A DNA stretch of 64,000 nucleotides, taken from positions 806,001 to 870,000 of the forward strand of contig CP114060.1 of assembly GCA_026967495.1 (NCBI GenBank). Reading direction: 5' to 3'. How positions within the stretch are numbered: the stretch's first letter is position 1; every line of letters begins with the position of its first letter. This DNA comes from Rouxiella badensis (GTDB lineage Bacteria > Pseudomonadota > Gammaproteobacteria > Enterobacterales > Enterobacteriaceae). Both the position numbers and the translations under genes were made by a program. Positions 9,376-23,507 of the stretch are shown here, piece by piece. The notes below the pieces were generated by a model. It saw only the letters and a program-made list of their open reading frames with translations. It was not told where the DNA came from and did no database searches.

Positions 9376-12174
9376 TTAGTGAGCTTGATCCCAGTTTTCG
9401 CCCACGCCGACATCCACCTTAAGTGGAACGGCAAGCGTCATGCTCTCTTCCATCAGTTGGCGAATGGTCTCACTGGCTTTCTCGACGTCATCCTTATGCA
9501 CTTCGAACACTAATTCATCATGAACCTGCATGATGATACGCGCACGAGGCGCATCAGGTCGTTCCAGCCAGGCTGAAACTTTTAGCATCGCTCGTTTGAT
9601 AATGTCTGCAGCCGTTCCCTGCATGGGCGCATTGATAGCCGCACGTTCCGCTCCCTTGCGACGCATGGCGTTGCTGGACTTGATGTCCGGCAGATAGAGG
9701 CGACGGCCGTCCAGCGTTTCGACATAGCCCTGCTCAGATGCCTGCTGGCGCGTGCGCTCCATATATTCGAGCACGCCAGGATAACGTTCGAAGTAAAGGT
9801 CCATGTAACGCTGGGACTCCTTACGCGGGATGTTGAGCTGGCGAGATAAGCCAAACGCACTCATGCCGTAAATCAGACCAAAGTTGATAGCTTTCGCACT
9901 GCGGCGCTGCTCGCCTGACACTTTGTCCAGTTCGGTGCCAAACACTTCGGCCGCGGTAGCACGGTGGATGTCCTTGCCTTCAGAGAAGGCGGTCAGCAGC
10001 CCCTGGTCTTTAGACAGGTGCGCCATGATGCGCAGCTCGATTTGCGAGTAGTCGGCCGCAACAATGCAGTAGTCCTCAGGCGCAATAAACGCCTGACGGA
10101 TCCTGCGCCCTTCATCGTTACGCACAGGAATGTTTTGCAGGTTAGGATCACTCGACGACAGACGACCTGTCGCCGTCACCGCCTGGTGGTAGGACGTATG
10201 CACCCGCCCATCTACCGGGCTTATCATCAGCGGCAGCTTGTCGGTATACGTCGATTTCAGCTTGGCGAGACCGCGATACTCGAGAATCACCTTCGGCAGT
10301 GGGTAATCCAGCGCCAGCTCGGCCAGCACCTCTTCATTGGTTGAAGGCGCTCCGCCCGGTGTCTTCTTCAAGATAGGCAGATTTTGTTTTTCATACAGGA
10401 TTGCCTGTAGCTGCTTGGTCGAAGACAGGTTGAAAGGTTCTTCGGCCAGCTCGTGCGCCTTGCTTTCCAGCTCATTGAGGCGAATTGCCAGCTCTTTGGA
10501 GTGTGCAGCCAAAATGTTTTGGTCGATAAGCACGCCGGTGCGTTCAATGTGTGACAGTACGGCGACCAATGGCATATCGATATCGGTAAAGACGGTCTTC
10601 AGGCCCGGCTCTTTGGCAATCTTCGGCCACATAGCCTGGTGCAACTGCAACGTCACGTCGGCGTCTTCAGCGGCGTACGGGGCAGCCTGCTCCAACGCAA
10701 TCTGGTTAAAGGTGAGTTGATTTTTGCCTTTGCCAGCAATCTCTTCGAAGGTCACGGTTTTGTGGCCCAGCAGCCTGTCGGCCATGCTGTCCATGTCGTG
10801 ACGACCAGAGACGCTGTCGAGCACGTAGGATTCGATCATGGTGTCAAAATCGATACCTTTGAGGTCGATGTTGTATTTCAGCAGCACACCGCGGTCAAAC
10901 TTGAGATTCTGACCTACTTTTGCCTGCTTGGGATCTTCGAGCAGCGGCTTGAGCTGTGTGAGAACCTCGTTGCGGTCCAGCTGCACCGGGGAGTCGAGAT
11001 AATCATGGGCGACCGGCAAATAGGCTGCCTTACCCGGGGCGATGGCGAACGACAGGCCAATCAGGTTGGCCGTCAGGGTATCGAGTCCCGTCGGTCTCGG
11101 TATCAAAGGCAAAAACGTCGGATTTTTTGAGCAGTAACAGCCACTCGTCGAGGGTTGCCTGGTCGAGAATGGTAACATAGCCCTCCTGAGAGAGCTGAGC
11201 ACGCTCTACCGCAGTTTTTACGCTGCTTTCGACCTCAGGTACGGCACCTTTTTTACTGGCCGTCGCGGGGCCTTTCTTGCCGTTTAGCCAGCCCCCTGAT
11301 CGACATCAGCCAACCAGCGTTTGAACTCGTAGCGATCGAACAGCTCTCTAAGCTCGGCGTCGTTAGGTTCGCTAACGGTGAGATCCGCGCAGGTTATCTC
11401 CAGCTCGACGTCCGTTTTAATTGTCGCCAGCTGGTAGGAAAGGTAAGCCACGTCTTTATTGTCAGCCAGCTTGGCGCCCATGGTCTTGGCACCGCGGAAG
11501 CTGAGAGTGGCAATCTTGTCCAGATCGCCGTACAGCGCGTCGAGTCCGCCTATGCCTTGCAGAAGTGCCTGCGCCGTCTTCTCACCCACGCCCGGCACGC
11601 CAGGGATGTTATCTGAAGAGTCGCCCATCAAGGCCAGATAATCGATGATAAGTTCTGGTGGTACGCCGTATTTGGTCACCACTTCGTCAGGGCCAAGAAT
11701 GCTGTTGTTCATGGTGTTAATCAGGGTCACGGCCGGCGTGACCAGCTGCGCCATGTCTTTGTCGCCGGTGCTGATGAGTACCGCATGCCCTGCCTTCTCG
11801 GCTTCGAGCGCCAGCGTACCGATGACATCATCAGCCTCAACGCCCGGAACCACCAGCAGCGGCAGCCCCATGGACTTAACCATCTGATGCAGCGGCTCAA
11901 TCTGCGCGCGTAGATCGTCAGGCATTGGCGGACGATGAGACTTGTATTCGGCAAACAGTTCGTCGCGGAAGGTTTTACCTTTGGCGTCAAACACCACTGC
12001 GACGTGGCTCGGCTGATATTGCAGCAACAGGCTGCGCAGCATGTTAAGTACGCCGTACATCGCACCGGTGGGCTCTCCCGCCCCGTTGGTCAGAGGGGGA
12101 AATGCGTGATAGGCGCGGTACAGGTAAGACGATCCGTCTACCAGGATTAAGGGATTTTCAGCAATCTGGGCCAT
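9376..12174 (-). CDS. polA: DNA polymerase I (two frameshifts)
   Basis: Polymerase for Okazaki-fragment processing and repair, about 930 residues after correction. The N-terminal 5' nuclease (to about residue 290) shows VVFDAKGKTFRDE, ADDVIG and STGDKDMAQL. A 3'-5' exonuclease-like domain follows with FAFDTETDGLDTL. The Klenow polymerase domain has motif A VAADYSQIELR, the O-helix RRSAKAINFGLIYG, and motif C QVHDELVFEV. Frame breaks: G5 at 11290-11294 (one G short; DQGGWLNGK restored), and GGG near 11088-11092 (one G extra; DTETDGLDTL restored). Both are homopolymer events in a housekeeping gene, so probably sequencing errors. Confidence 0.93.
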
Positions 12175-12592
12175 AACTCTTCTTTATTCGTCGCATGTCA
12201 TACCCCTAAGCATGCCATAGCTGAGGTTAAAGGCGAACCTTGAAAGGAAATTTGATGTTGATCCTGCGAGCTTTCTCCCAGGATCCAGCCTGTGGATAAG
12301 TTTGTGCATAGTTTTGCGACAGGATCATAGATTTGAGTTGCATATAGCAGAACAGATCGATATACGGCGGTTAATCATCAAGTTATAAGGGAGAAAGGGG
12401 CAATTGGGCTGTCATTTTATTTTAATCATCGTTGTGGATATAAATATTAGACTTAATATCCCTTTAGGAATTTTTCCATAAATATTAATCCAGAAAGTTA
12501 AATGATACTGAATAAAGATAAAACAAAATATGGCTAATGAGAAAGCAGGTGCGTGGCCGGGGGTATGTGCGTTAGTTTATTAAATAAAATAT
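12175..12592. promoter_or_regulatory. polA upstream region with a DnaA box and GATC cluster
   Basis: 418 bases with no gene that I can see. It contains a perfect DnaA box TGTGGATAA at 12291-12299, a near match TGTGCATAG at 12303-12311 and TGTGGATAT near 12433. Four GATC (Dam) sites fall within about 100 bases (near 12259, 12283, 12324 and 12355). DnaA stimulation of polA is reported in E. coli, which fits this arrangement. The part next to dsbA is AT-rich and otherwise featureless. Confidence 0.6.
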
Positions 12593-12617
12593 AAACGCCA
12601 GCGTTGCGCTGGCGTTT
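12593..12617 (-). terminator. Intrinsic terminator of dsbA
   Basis: Perfect 11-bp inverted repeat AAACGCCAGCG / CGCTGGCGTTT with a three-base loop, about 25 bases past the dsbA stop on the minus strand. An AT-rich tail follows. Confidence 0.8.
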
Positions 12618-12642
12618 ATCAAAGTGGAAAGCGTTTTAATTC

Positions 12643-13284
12643 TTATTTCTGAGTCGTCAGGAAATTGACCACGTCAGAGAATTGTTTAACGTAAGCATCC
12701 ATAGAGCTGGTATCAAGTCCGTCATTTTTAACCTGATATTTGCCGTTCACGTAAACAGACGGCACGCCCTGCAGACCGAAATCGGCTGCGGCTTTCTCTT
12801 CCTGAACGACCAGAGACTTAACCACGAAGCTGTTCAGCGCCGCGTCATAGTCCTGACCGCTCACGCCAGCCTTGATAAAGACATCGCGGATATCGGCCTC
12901 AGTTTTCACCGTCTGTGATTTCTGAACGGCGTCAAACATCAGCGGGCTGATTTTGTCTTCTACGCCCAGCGCCATCGCTACGGCCCATGCCTGAGTCAGC
13001 TGCTTGCCCAAAGGCCCAAGGAATTCAACGTGATATTTCACGTACTTCACGCCCTGTGGCAGGTTTTTACGCACAGTGTCAGACACATGCCAGACGCGTT
13101 CGAACTCGTAGCAGTGCGGGCAATAGAATGAGAAGAACTCGACAACCTGAGGCTCGTTAGCCAGCGGCTTGTCGAGCGTAATGTACTGAGTACCATTAGA
13201 AAATTGCGCAGCAGAGGCGCTGAACGCCAATACCATACCCATGAAAGCCATCATGATCTTTCTGGCAGAAAAAAGGTTCTTCAT
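12643..13284 (-). CDS. dsbA: DsbA, periplasmic thiol:disulfide oxidase
   Basis: Primary disulfide-forming enzyme of the periplasm, reoxidised by DsbB. The 213-residue precursor has a signal peptide ending in FSASAAQ, the thioredoxin-like active site FFSFYCPHCYEFERV, and the cis-Pro segment LQGVPSVYVNGKY. GGAG lies about 12 bases before the ATG. It follows srkA by 48 bases on the same strand; in E. coli the two are cotranscribed (with Cpx control). Intact. It supplies the oxidative counterpart to the DsbD-like and peroxiredoxin genes at 51-53 kb. Confidence 0.97.
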   Translation of the reverse strand: MKNLFSARKIMMAFMGMVLAFSASAAQFSNGTQYITLDKPLANEPQVVEFFSFYCPHCYEFERVWHVSDTVRKNLPQGVKYVKYHVEFLGPLGKQLTQAWAVAMALGVEDKISPLMFDAVQKSQTVKTEADIRDVFIKAGVSGQDYDAALNSFVVKSLVVQEEKAAADFGLQGVPSVYVNGKYQVKNDGLDTSSMDAYVKQFSDVVNFLTTQK

Positions 13285-13332
13285 AACTCATCCATCTCCG
13301 TTTAAATAATTATATAAAGCTTATTTCGTTTC

Positions 13333-14319
13333 TCAGTACATTGGCATCAACTGTAAAGGAGGCGCCCGTAATTTATTAATCTGCTCTTTAAATGCCGCAG
13401 CCTGACCCAACCAAAAATCTTCATCCTTCATCCACGGGAAACTGTGTGGGAATGCAGGATCCTGCCAGCGACGGGTCACCCAGGCGAGATAATAGACCAT
13501 TCGCATCGCGCGCAGCGGTTCAATAAGTGCCAGTTCCCGGCTGTCGAAATCGGCAAATTCGCCGTATGCCTCAAGCAAAATATCCAGTTGAACGAGTTGC
13601 TCGGCGCGATCGCCGTGCAATAGCATCCATAAATCCTGAATGGCCGGGCCATTACGCGCATCGTCTAAATCGACAAATATAGGGCCGTCACGCCAGAGAA
13701 TATTTCCAGGGTGACAATCACCGTGTAAACGACGCGGCTGCCAGTCGTGATGCCAATATTCTTTTATGGTCGCAATTAAGGCATCAAGAAGGGTAAGAAA
13801 TGCGGCACGTTGTTTAGCAGGAATTAACTCGCTAGTGGAGAGAACCTCGCGCGGTTCAGTAAGGTATTCTGCAACGTCGATAGTCGGACGCTGGGTAAAT
13901 AGATTCTCGCTTCCGACCTGATGGATCCTGCCAAGGAAACGCCCAACCCATTCAAGCTGATCAAGATTATCTATTTCATACTGCCGACCGCCCACGCTTG
14001 GGAACAACGTAAACATATATCCCTGATGCTGATGCAGCGTTTTTCCCTGGAGGGAAACAGGCGCAACGGCGGGGATTTCGGCAGTAAAGAGATCGTGAGA
14101 GAAGCGATGCTCCTCTTCTATTTGAGCAGCACTCCAACGCTCGGGACGGTAAAACTTCACCACATAGCGCTGGCGGTTTTCATCAAGGAATTGATATACC
14201 CGATTCTCATAGCTATTGAGCGCGGTTAATCCTGACTCAGCAATCAAGCCAACACTTTCCAGCGCATCGAGGATTAGGTCTGGAGACAGTGCCTGAAAAT
14301 TAAAAGCAGAATTATTCAT
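13333..14319 (-). CDS. srkA: SrkA (YihE/RdoA), stress-response Ser/Thr kinase
   Basis: Cytoplasmic Ser/Thr protein kinase of the aminoglycoside-phosphotransferase fold, linked in E. coli to the Cpx envelope response and to protection from stress-induced death. The 328-residue protein has the lysine-bearing strand YVVKFYRPERW, the catalytic loop RRLHGDCHPGNILW and the metal-binding VDLDDARNGP. Full length compared with the family. Encoded immediately upstream of dsbA. Confidence 0.95.
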   Translation of the reverse strand: MNNSAFNFQALSPDLILDALESVGLIAESGLTALNSYENRVYQFLDENRQRYVVKFYRPERWSAAQIEEEHRFSHDLFTAEIPAVAPVSLQGKTLHQHQGYMFTLFPSVGGRQYEIDNLDQLEWVGRFLGRIHQVGSENLFTQRPTIDVAEYLTEPREVLSTSELIPAKQRAAFLTLLDALIATIKEYWHHDWQPRRLHGDCHPGNILWRDGPIFVDLDDARNGPAIQDLWMLLHGDRAEQLVQLDILLEAYGEFADFDSRELALIEPLRAMRMVYYLAWVTRRWQDPAFPHSFPWMKDEDFWLGQAAAFKEQINKLRAPPLQLMPMY

Positions 14320-14411
14320 AACTTCATTCAGATTGGCCAGAGAGCAAAACGATAGTTTGAAATAGTACCATCAATTTTTAGCCTCACGCATGAAGTTCAC
14401 ATAAGTTTACA

Positions 14412-14681
14412 TCAATCCTTGAGGACGCCTCTGGCACGCAAAATTGCCGTTTTAAAATCCTCTTCATAATCTTTTTTTAATCCAGGAATCTCATCTGTAC
14501 TGGCTGTTTCACGCATTTTAAGCTGATAAATCAATGCGTCATCGCTGAGATCCTTAAGGTCGTCCTTAAAGCCAGCCTCCTGTGCCAGCTTGCTTAATAA
14601 TTGTAACAAGCTTAAATCAGCCTCTTGTTTCCAGGCAGAATGCAGGAGATCGATCAGTTCATTAATACGGTGATCTTTCAT
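14412..14681 (-). CDS. yihD: YihD family protein (DUF1040)
   Basis: An 89-residue conserved cytoplasmic protein, starting MKDHRINELIDLLHSAW and ending ILRARGVLKD, the length and sequence of E. coli YihD. Its biochemical role is not established. It is the first gene of a yihD-srkA-dsbA series on the minus strand and diverges from mobA across about 170 bases. Confidence 0.93.
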   Translation of the reverse strand: MKDHRINELIDLLHSAWKQEADLSLLQLLSKLAQEAGFKDDLKDLSDDALIYQLKMRETASTDEIPGLKKDYEEDFKTAILRARGVLKD

Positions 14682-14853
14682 TTTTGGCCTCGTTGACGGG
14701 GTATATCCATCAGGCTGACAGGGTTATTTGATACTTAACAGAATGTCTTAACAGAAAAAAGATTAAGCTGATCCAAGACAACATATCGAGTTAACGTTTT
14801 AAAGTTTCGCGCTGTGTTCCAGAATAGTGAATACAGAAAACAGGAGTCAGCAA

Positions 14854-15438
14854 ATGATTGAGAGCGCGATTACAGGCGTCATTCTTGCCGGTGGACGTTC
14901 TTCAAGAATGGGGCAAGATAAGGGTCTGGTGCAGGTTAACGGGTTGCCGCTTTTTGTGCATATTTCCAAAAGGTTAGCGCCACAGGTTAATACGCTGCTC
15001 ATCAGCAGTAATCAGAATCAGGAGCACTATGCGGCGTTCTATCCTGTGATCGGAGACCTTATTCCCGATTATGCGAGTACTCTTTCAGGGATGCTTGCAG
15101 CGCTGGTGGCAAGCGAAACCGAATGGGTGGCGTTTGTCCCCTGCGATGTACCGGCGTTTCCCGATAATCTGGTACAGCGTCTGTGGAACGCCAGAGGGCA
15201 ATCTGCCGCCGTTTATGCGACGGATGCCGAACGTGCTCATCCAGCCCTGTGCCTGCTCAACAAGAGTCTGATACCCACTCTTCGAGACTATTTAACGCGT
15301 GGAGAGAGGAAAGTCATGCTGTTCTTCAAGCAGTGTGCAGCACAGCAAGTCACCTTCGATGATCCCAGTTGTTTTGCCAATCTGAATACTCCCGAAGACG
15401 TTCAGCGCTGGCAGGCGATACGGGGTGAAAGTGAATGA
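14854..15438 (+). CDS. mobA: MobA, molybdenum cofactor guanylyltransferase
   Basis: Transfers GMP from GTP to Mo-molybdopterin to make the bis-MGD cofactor. The nucleotide-binding start is TGVILAGGRSSRMGQDKGL; PCDVPAFPDNL carries the metal-binding Asp. I chose the ATG at 14854 (194 residues, the E. coli length) because AGGAG lies seven bases upstream. A GTG at 14827 in the same frame would add nine unconserved residues. The stop overlaps the mobB start. Confidence 0.95.
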   Translation: MIESAITGVILAGGRSSRMGQDKGLVQVNGLPLFVHISKRLAPQVNTLLISSNQNQEHYAAFYPVIGDLIPDYASTLSGMLAALVASETEWVAFVPCDVPAFPDNLVQRLWNARGQSAAVYATDAERAHPALCLLNKSLIPTLRDYLTRGERKVMLFFKQCAAQQVTFDDPSCFANLNTPEDVQRWQAIRGESE

Positions 15439-15947
15439 CCCTGTTATTAGGTGTTGTCGCGCATAGCGGAACAGGTAAAACGACTTTGCTGAAGCAACTC
15501 ATTCCCTATTTACGTGCCTGTAATGTCAGGGTGGGTCTGATTAAACATAGCCATCATTCTGTCGATGTTGATACCCCTGGTAAAGACAGCTACGAGCTGA
15601 GAAAAGCAGGCGCGGATCAGACAATGGTAGCGAGCAGCAATCGATGGGCATTAATGACGGAAACGCCCGATGCCGAGAAACTCGATCTGCACTATTTGGC
15701 TAGCCGATTCGACCAAACGACCCTCGACCTGATTTTGGTTGAGGGTTTTAAGCACGAAAAAATAGATAAAATTGCGCTATTTCGACAGACAAGTGGCAGA
15801 GAAATTGATGCGATTGTAGACGATTATGTGCTCGCTATCGCCACTGATTCGCAGCTTAAATCGTCTTTGCCCGTGCTGGATCTCAACAATATTGCTGAAA
15901 TTGGTAATTTTATCGTCGACTGGCTTAAGAAAAGAGAGTCAATCTAG
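15435..15947 (+). CDS. mobB: MobB, GTP-binding molybdopterin-guanine dinucleotide biosynthesis protein
   Basis: P-loop GTPase that aids MobA in making the guanylated molybdenum cofactor. The 170-residue protein has Walker A AHSGTGKTTLLKQL near its N-terminus, then the conserved GLIKHSHHSVDVDTPGKDSY segment and LILVEGFKHE. The start codon overlaps the mobA stop (ATGA), so translation is coupled. It converges on the rrn operon, whose terminators start about 45 bases downstream. Confidence 0.95.
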   Translation: MTLLLGVVAHSGTGKTTLLKQLIPYLRACNVRVGLIKHSHHSVDVDTPGKDSYELRKAGADQTMVASSNRWALMTETPDAEKLDLHYLASRFDQTTLDLILVEGFKHEKIDKIALFRQTSGREIDAIVDDYVLAIATDSQLKSSLPVLDLNNIAEIGNFIVDWLKKRESI

Positions 15948-15992
15948 CCTCTCATCCGTCGTTATCTGACCTTTTAATTAACGTTACGCGCA

Positions 15993-16022
15993 CAAAAAAG
16001 CCCCTGTCGTCAGACAGGGGCC
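15993..16022 (-). terminator. rrn operon terminator T2
   Basis: GCCCCTGTC / GACAGGGGC hairpin (9 bp) followed on the minus strand by TTTTTTGTG. It is the second of two terminators behind the 5S gene. Confidence 0.85.
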
Positions 16023-16058
16023 TTCTCTTGAACTGGAATTTCTTAAATTACCGACGAG

Positions 16059-16086
16059 AAAAAGCCCCAGTCTTTCGACTAGGGCT
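16059..16086 (-). terminator. rrn operon terminator T1
   Basis: GCCCTAGTC / GACTGGGGC hairpin with a GAAA loop, followed on the minus strand by TTTTTCTCG, about 14 bases past the 5S 3' end. Typical rrn T1. Confidence 0.88.
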
Positions 16087-16099
16087 TGTTCTTTATTTG

Positions 16100-16219
16100 A
16101 TGCCTGGCAGTTCCCTACTCTCGCATGGGGAGACCCCACACTACCATCGGCGCTACGGCGTTTCACTTCTGAGTTCGGCATGGGGTCAGGTGGGACCACC
16201 GCGCTACTGCCGCCAGGCA
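16100..16219 (-). rRNA. rrf: 5S ribosomal RNA
   Basis: 120-nt gene. On the minus strand it starts TGCCTGGCGGC and ends GCCAGGCAT, with the conserved ACCTGACCCCATGCCGAACT core. The ends pair with each other, as in E. coli 5S. Confidence 0.98.
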
Positions 16220-16338
16220 AATTCTGTTTCATCCCAACCGCTTTCCACATTCCTGCAGGCCGCCATCAGAACCAATCTTTGAACAAGCTGATTTCTTGAA
16301 ACTTTCGTCTCGTCTCTCTAAAACACCTTCGGTGTTGT

Positions 16339-19244
<2,906 letters not shown>

Positions 19245-19502
19245 TCACAACCCGAAGGTGTCTTATAAACTCATAAAGAGTGACAACATTCGAGGCTGCG
19301 ATTATTTGAGAGACTCTAATACAGGTGCGCATAACTCAGTACTTCTACGGAGAGTTATGTTCAGCTGTATCATTTCAATTTTTCAGCTTGTTCCAGATTG
19401 TTAAAGAGCAATATCTTAAACACGACTCGTTAAAGTCATCTTTAAGATAAATTCTGACCCGCTAAGGTACAGAGTGATAATGTCTTTCACACATTATCGG
19501 CG

Positions 19503-19578
19503 TGGCGTCCCCAAGGGGATTCGAACCCCTGTTACAGCCGTGAAAGGGCAGTGTCCTAGGCCTCTAGACGATGGGGAC
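19503..19578 (-). tRNA. gltT: tRNA-Glu (UUC)
   Basis: 76-nt tRNA in the 16S-23S spacer. On the minus strand it begins GTCCCCATCGTCTAGAGG, has the anticodon loop CCCTTTCACGG (anticodon TTC), a GGTTCGAATCC T-arm and an encoded CCA. A single Glu spacer tRNA matches the E. coli rrnB/C/E/G type; the exact gene symbol (gltT, U, V or W) cannot be assigned from sequence. Confidence 0.97.
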
Positions 19579-19721
19579 ACGAAAATGCCGCACCAGGTGA
19601 TAAAACCCGGCGCTTCTTTCGTATCAGCGTAAGGTTTCCCTTACTGCATCAACAGGTAGCGCTTGCTCGTTTACATCTATCAGACAATCTGTGTGGACAC
19701 TGCACAATGCGTATCTTGAGG

Positions 19722-21264
<1,543 letters not shown>

Positions 21265-21417
21265 AAAGTTCGATTTGCTGAAACAAGTTCAGCGATGCTC
21301 AAAGTTACTTCACATCATTCATAATGAATTACTGCTTGGTCACTCTAAGACTTGATATTTTTTGCCACCGAGGTGGCTGATATCGTCTTGTGAGTGCCCA
21401 CACAGATTGTCTGATAA

Positions 21418-21432
21418 ATTGTTAAAGAGCAG
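21418..21432 (-). promoter_or_regulatory. rrn leader boxA antitermination site
   Basis: On the minus strand TGCTCTTTAACAATT, the conserved boxA at which NusB/NusE-dependent antitermination is set up. A second copy (TGCTCTTTAACAATC) lies in the 16S-23S spacer near 19396-19410. Confidence 0.85.
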
Positions 21433-21470
21433 TGAGTTACGCGCTTTCGCTTGCTAACTCGAGGTGGCGT

Positions 21471-21498
21471 ATATTACGCTTTCCTCATTTGATGTCAA
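21471..21498 (-). promoter_or_regulatory. rrn P2 promoter
   Basis: Minus strand TTGACA (21493-21498), 16-base spacer, TAATAT (21471-21476). It lies about 120 bases downstream of P1, the usual tandem layout of enterobacterial rrn promoters. Confidence 0.85.
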
Positions 21499-21589
21499 CC
21501 GTTTATTTTCGCGGTCATCATCATTTTTAATTCTTTCCGACTCGTTCACACCGCGTTGCTGCTGCGTTGTCCCCTGTCGATGGAGCGGC

Positions 21590-21617
21590 ATTATAGGGAG
21601 TTTCTGAGGAGCCGCAA
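21590..21617 (-). promoter_or_regulatory. rrn P1 promoter
   Basis: Minus strand TTGCGG (21612-21617), 16-base spacer typical of rrn P1, TATAAT (21590-21595), then a G+C-rich discriminator GCCGCTCC. An AT-rich stretch just upstream (about 21618-21640) fits an UP element, with room for Fis sites beyond. Confidence 0.9.
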
Positions 21618-21780
21618 CCCTTTATTTTAAAAAACTTTCTGACCGTCTCTTTTTTCGACAAATGCGCCATAAACGCACAATAAAACGACGTTTTTACCCG
21701 TAAACTCCCCCTTTACTCTGTAATTACTGGAGTAAACTAGTTTGAATAATGAAGACTTTAAATCGCACAGGACGTAATTC

Positions 21781-22470
21781 ATGTCACTCAACGCGCAACA
21801 ACAGGCTGCTCAGCGAAACCTTTCTTATGTTCTGGCGGAGAATATCGCTCAAAGAGTGTTATCCGGCGAGTATGCCGAGGGAAGTATCCTGCCCGGAGAG
21901 ATTGAATTGGGTGAATTGTTCGGTGTGAGCCGCACCGCGGTAAGGGAAGCGGTAAAAACGTTAACCGCAAAAGGCATGCTTCTCCCACGCCCTAGAATTG
22001 GTACGCGGGTCATGCCGCAGAGCAACTGGAACTTTCTCGACAGCGAACTGCTGACCTGGTGGATGACGCGAGATAACTTTGACGAGGTGATGTCACACTT
22101 TGTTCTGCTGCGTAAGGCACTAGAACCCCAGGCCTGTTCGCTCGCCGCCGTTCAGGCAAGCACAGAGCAGAAGCAACAGCTCTCTCTATATATGTCGGAG
22201 ATGCGCGAGCTGCATGAGAACTTCGATCGCGAACGTTGGATAAACGTCGATGCCCAGTTTCATCAGCTTATCTACGAGGCCGGCAAAAACCCGTTCCTGA
22301 CCTCTTTCGCTAATTTGTTCAGCTCGGTTTACCAGAGCTACTTCCGCGCAATTACCAATAATGAGGTGATCAAGCTCGAGCACCACCAGCGAATCGTTGA
22401 TGCGATTCTGGCAAGCGACGCGGATGCGGCGCTTGAGGCCTGTACCATTTTACTGCGCGACCCGATTTGA
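21781..22470 (+). CDS. yieP: YieP, GntR/FadR-family regulator
   Basis: Transcription factor of 229 residues with an N-terminal winged helix (GEIELGELFGVSRTAVREAVKTL, about residues 40-62) and a C-terminal all-helical FCD ligand domain. The segment MLLPRPRIGTRVMPQSNWNF is nearly identical to E. coli YieP, which is also next to an rrn operon. AGGA lies about eight bases before the ATG. It diverges from the rrn promoters and converges on rbsR. The hsrA gene, which lies between rbsR and yieP in E. coli, is absent. An imperfect inverted repeat (about 22472-22502) between yieP and rbsR may terminate both. Confidence 0.93.
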   Translation: MSLNAQQQAAQRNLSYVLAENIAQRVLSGEYAEGSILPGEIELGELFGVSRTAVREAVKTLTAKGMLLPRPRIGTRVMPQSNWNFLDSELLTWWMTRDNFDEVMSHFVLLRKALEPQACSLAAVQASTEQKQQLSLYMSEMRELHENFDRERWINVDAQFHQLIYEAGKNPFLTSFANLFSSVYQSYFRAITNNEVIKLEHHQRIVDAILASDADAALEACTILLRDPI

Positions 22471-22502
22471 GATTCTCTTCTTCTATATAAAGAAGGAGAG
22501 AA

Positions 22503-23507
22503 TTAAGGTTTTCTCCCCACAGAACCTCGAACCACCAGCTCAGGCGTTAGCACCAGAACCTGGGCTTCGGCCTCAGGGTCTTTTAGTCGATGCAACAAGG
22601 TATCGATGGCCAGCTCTCCCAGCTCGTCCTTCGGCTGATGAATGGTCGTCAGTGGCGGGGTGAGATACTGCGCCAGTTGAATATCATCGTATCCCATGAC
22701 GGCGATGTCCTGCGGGATACGCAGACCCTGCTGGTAAATCGCCTGATAAACGCCAACCGCCATTGCATCGTTTCCGGCAAAGACCGCGTCTGGCCGCTGC
22801 GGTAGCGCCAGCAGTTGCTGCATTGCCGTTAATCCGCCAGAAAATTCGAAATCCCCAGTCACCTCATAACCTTCGGGAATGACCAACCCCGCCTCTTTCA
22901 TTGCCTGCCGATAACCGTCCTGGCGCTGAGTCGAGGTCGTTTTATCCGTCGGACCGATAATACAGGCGATACGCCGATAGCCTTGCTCAATCAGATGCTC
23001 CGTCGCCATCTTGCCGCCGATGAATGCGTTATCCTGAATAATGTCGTTTAGACCGGCGAAAGGTGTCCAGTCCATCATCACCGCGGGAATAGAGGGATAA
23101 CGGCTCAGCGTATCCTGCGACGGACAATGATGTTCGGTAAACATCATGATTAGCCCATCGACCCGCTTTTGCAGCAGCGTTTCGATGCTGCGATTCATCC
23201 GCTCTTCGTCGCCGTCGGTATTGCAGAGAATAAGGCTGTAACCACGTTCGTAGCAGCTGCGTTCCACGCCTTGTACGACCTCGGAATAAAACGGGTTGCT
23301 GCTCGAGGTAATCAACATGCCAATTGTGCGGGTTTGATTTATCTTGAGGCTGCGGGCCAACGCGGAAGGGGCGTAGTTAAGCTCGCCTATTGCCGCGTTG
23401 ACTTTTTCACGGATAGAGTCGCTCACGAAGCGATTATTGTTAATCACGTGTGAGACGGTCGAGGTGGAGACGCCCGCGAGGCGGGCGACATCTTTCATGG
23501 TCGGCAA
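22503..23507 (-). CDS. rbsR: RbsR, ribose operon repressor (LacI family)
   Basis: 334-residue LacI-family repressor that releases the rbs operator when bound to ribose. The helix-turn-helix is MKDVARLAGVSTSTVSHVIN with hinge helix YAPSALARSL; a periplasmic-binding-protein-like core follows, including VMMDWTPF. The start is a TTG directly after the rbsK stop, with AGGAG six bases ahead. It gives the same four-residue head (MPTM) as in E. coli (MATM). Last gene of rbsDACBKR. Confidence 0.95.
   Translation of the reverse strand: MPTMKDVARLAGVSTSTVSHVINNNRFVSDSIREKVNAAIGELNYAPSALARSLKINQTRTIGMLITSSSNPFYSEVVQGVERSCYERGYSLILCNTDGDEERMNRSIETLLQKRVDGLIMMFTEHHCPSQDTLSRYPSIPAVMMDWTPFAGLNDIIQDNAFIGGKMATEHLIEQGYRRIACIIGPTDKTTSTQRQDGYRQAMKEAGLVIPEGYEVTGDFEFSGGLTAMQQLLALPQRPDAVFAGNDAMAVGVYQAIYQQGLRIPQDIAVMGYDDIQLAQYLTPPLTTIHQPKDELGELAIDTLLHRLKDPEAEAQVLVLTPELVVRGSVGRKP

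Noticed and set aside
9295..9513. 72-codon plus-strand frame next to spf
   Set aside because: It runs from the spf upstream region into the polA 3' end with no ribosome site.
12250..12320. A second replication origin
   Set aside because: DnaA boxes and GATC sites are present but there are no AT-rich 13-mers and no origin gene context; the true oriC is at 34.7-35 kb.
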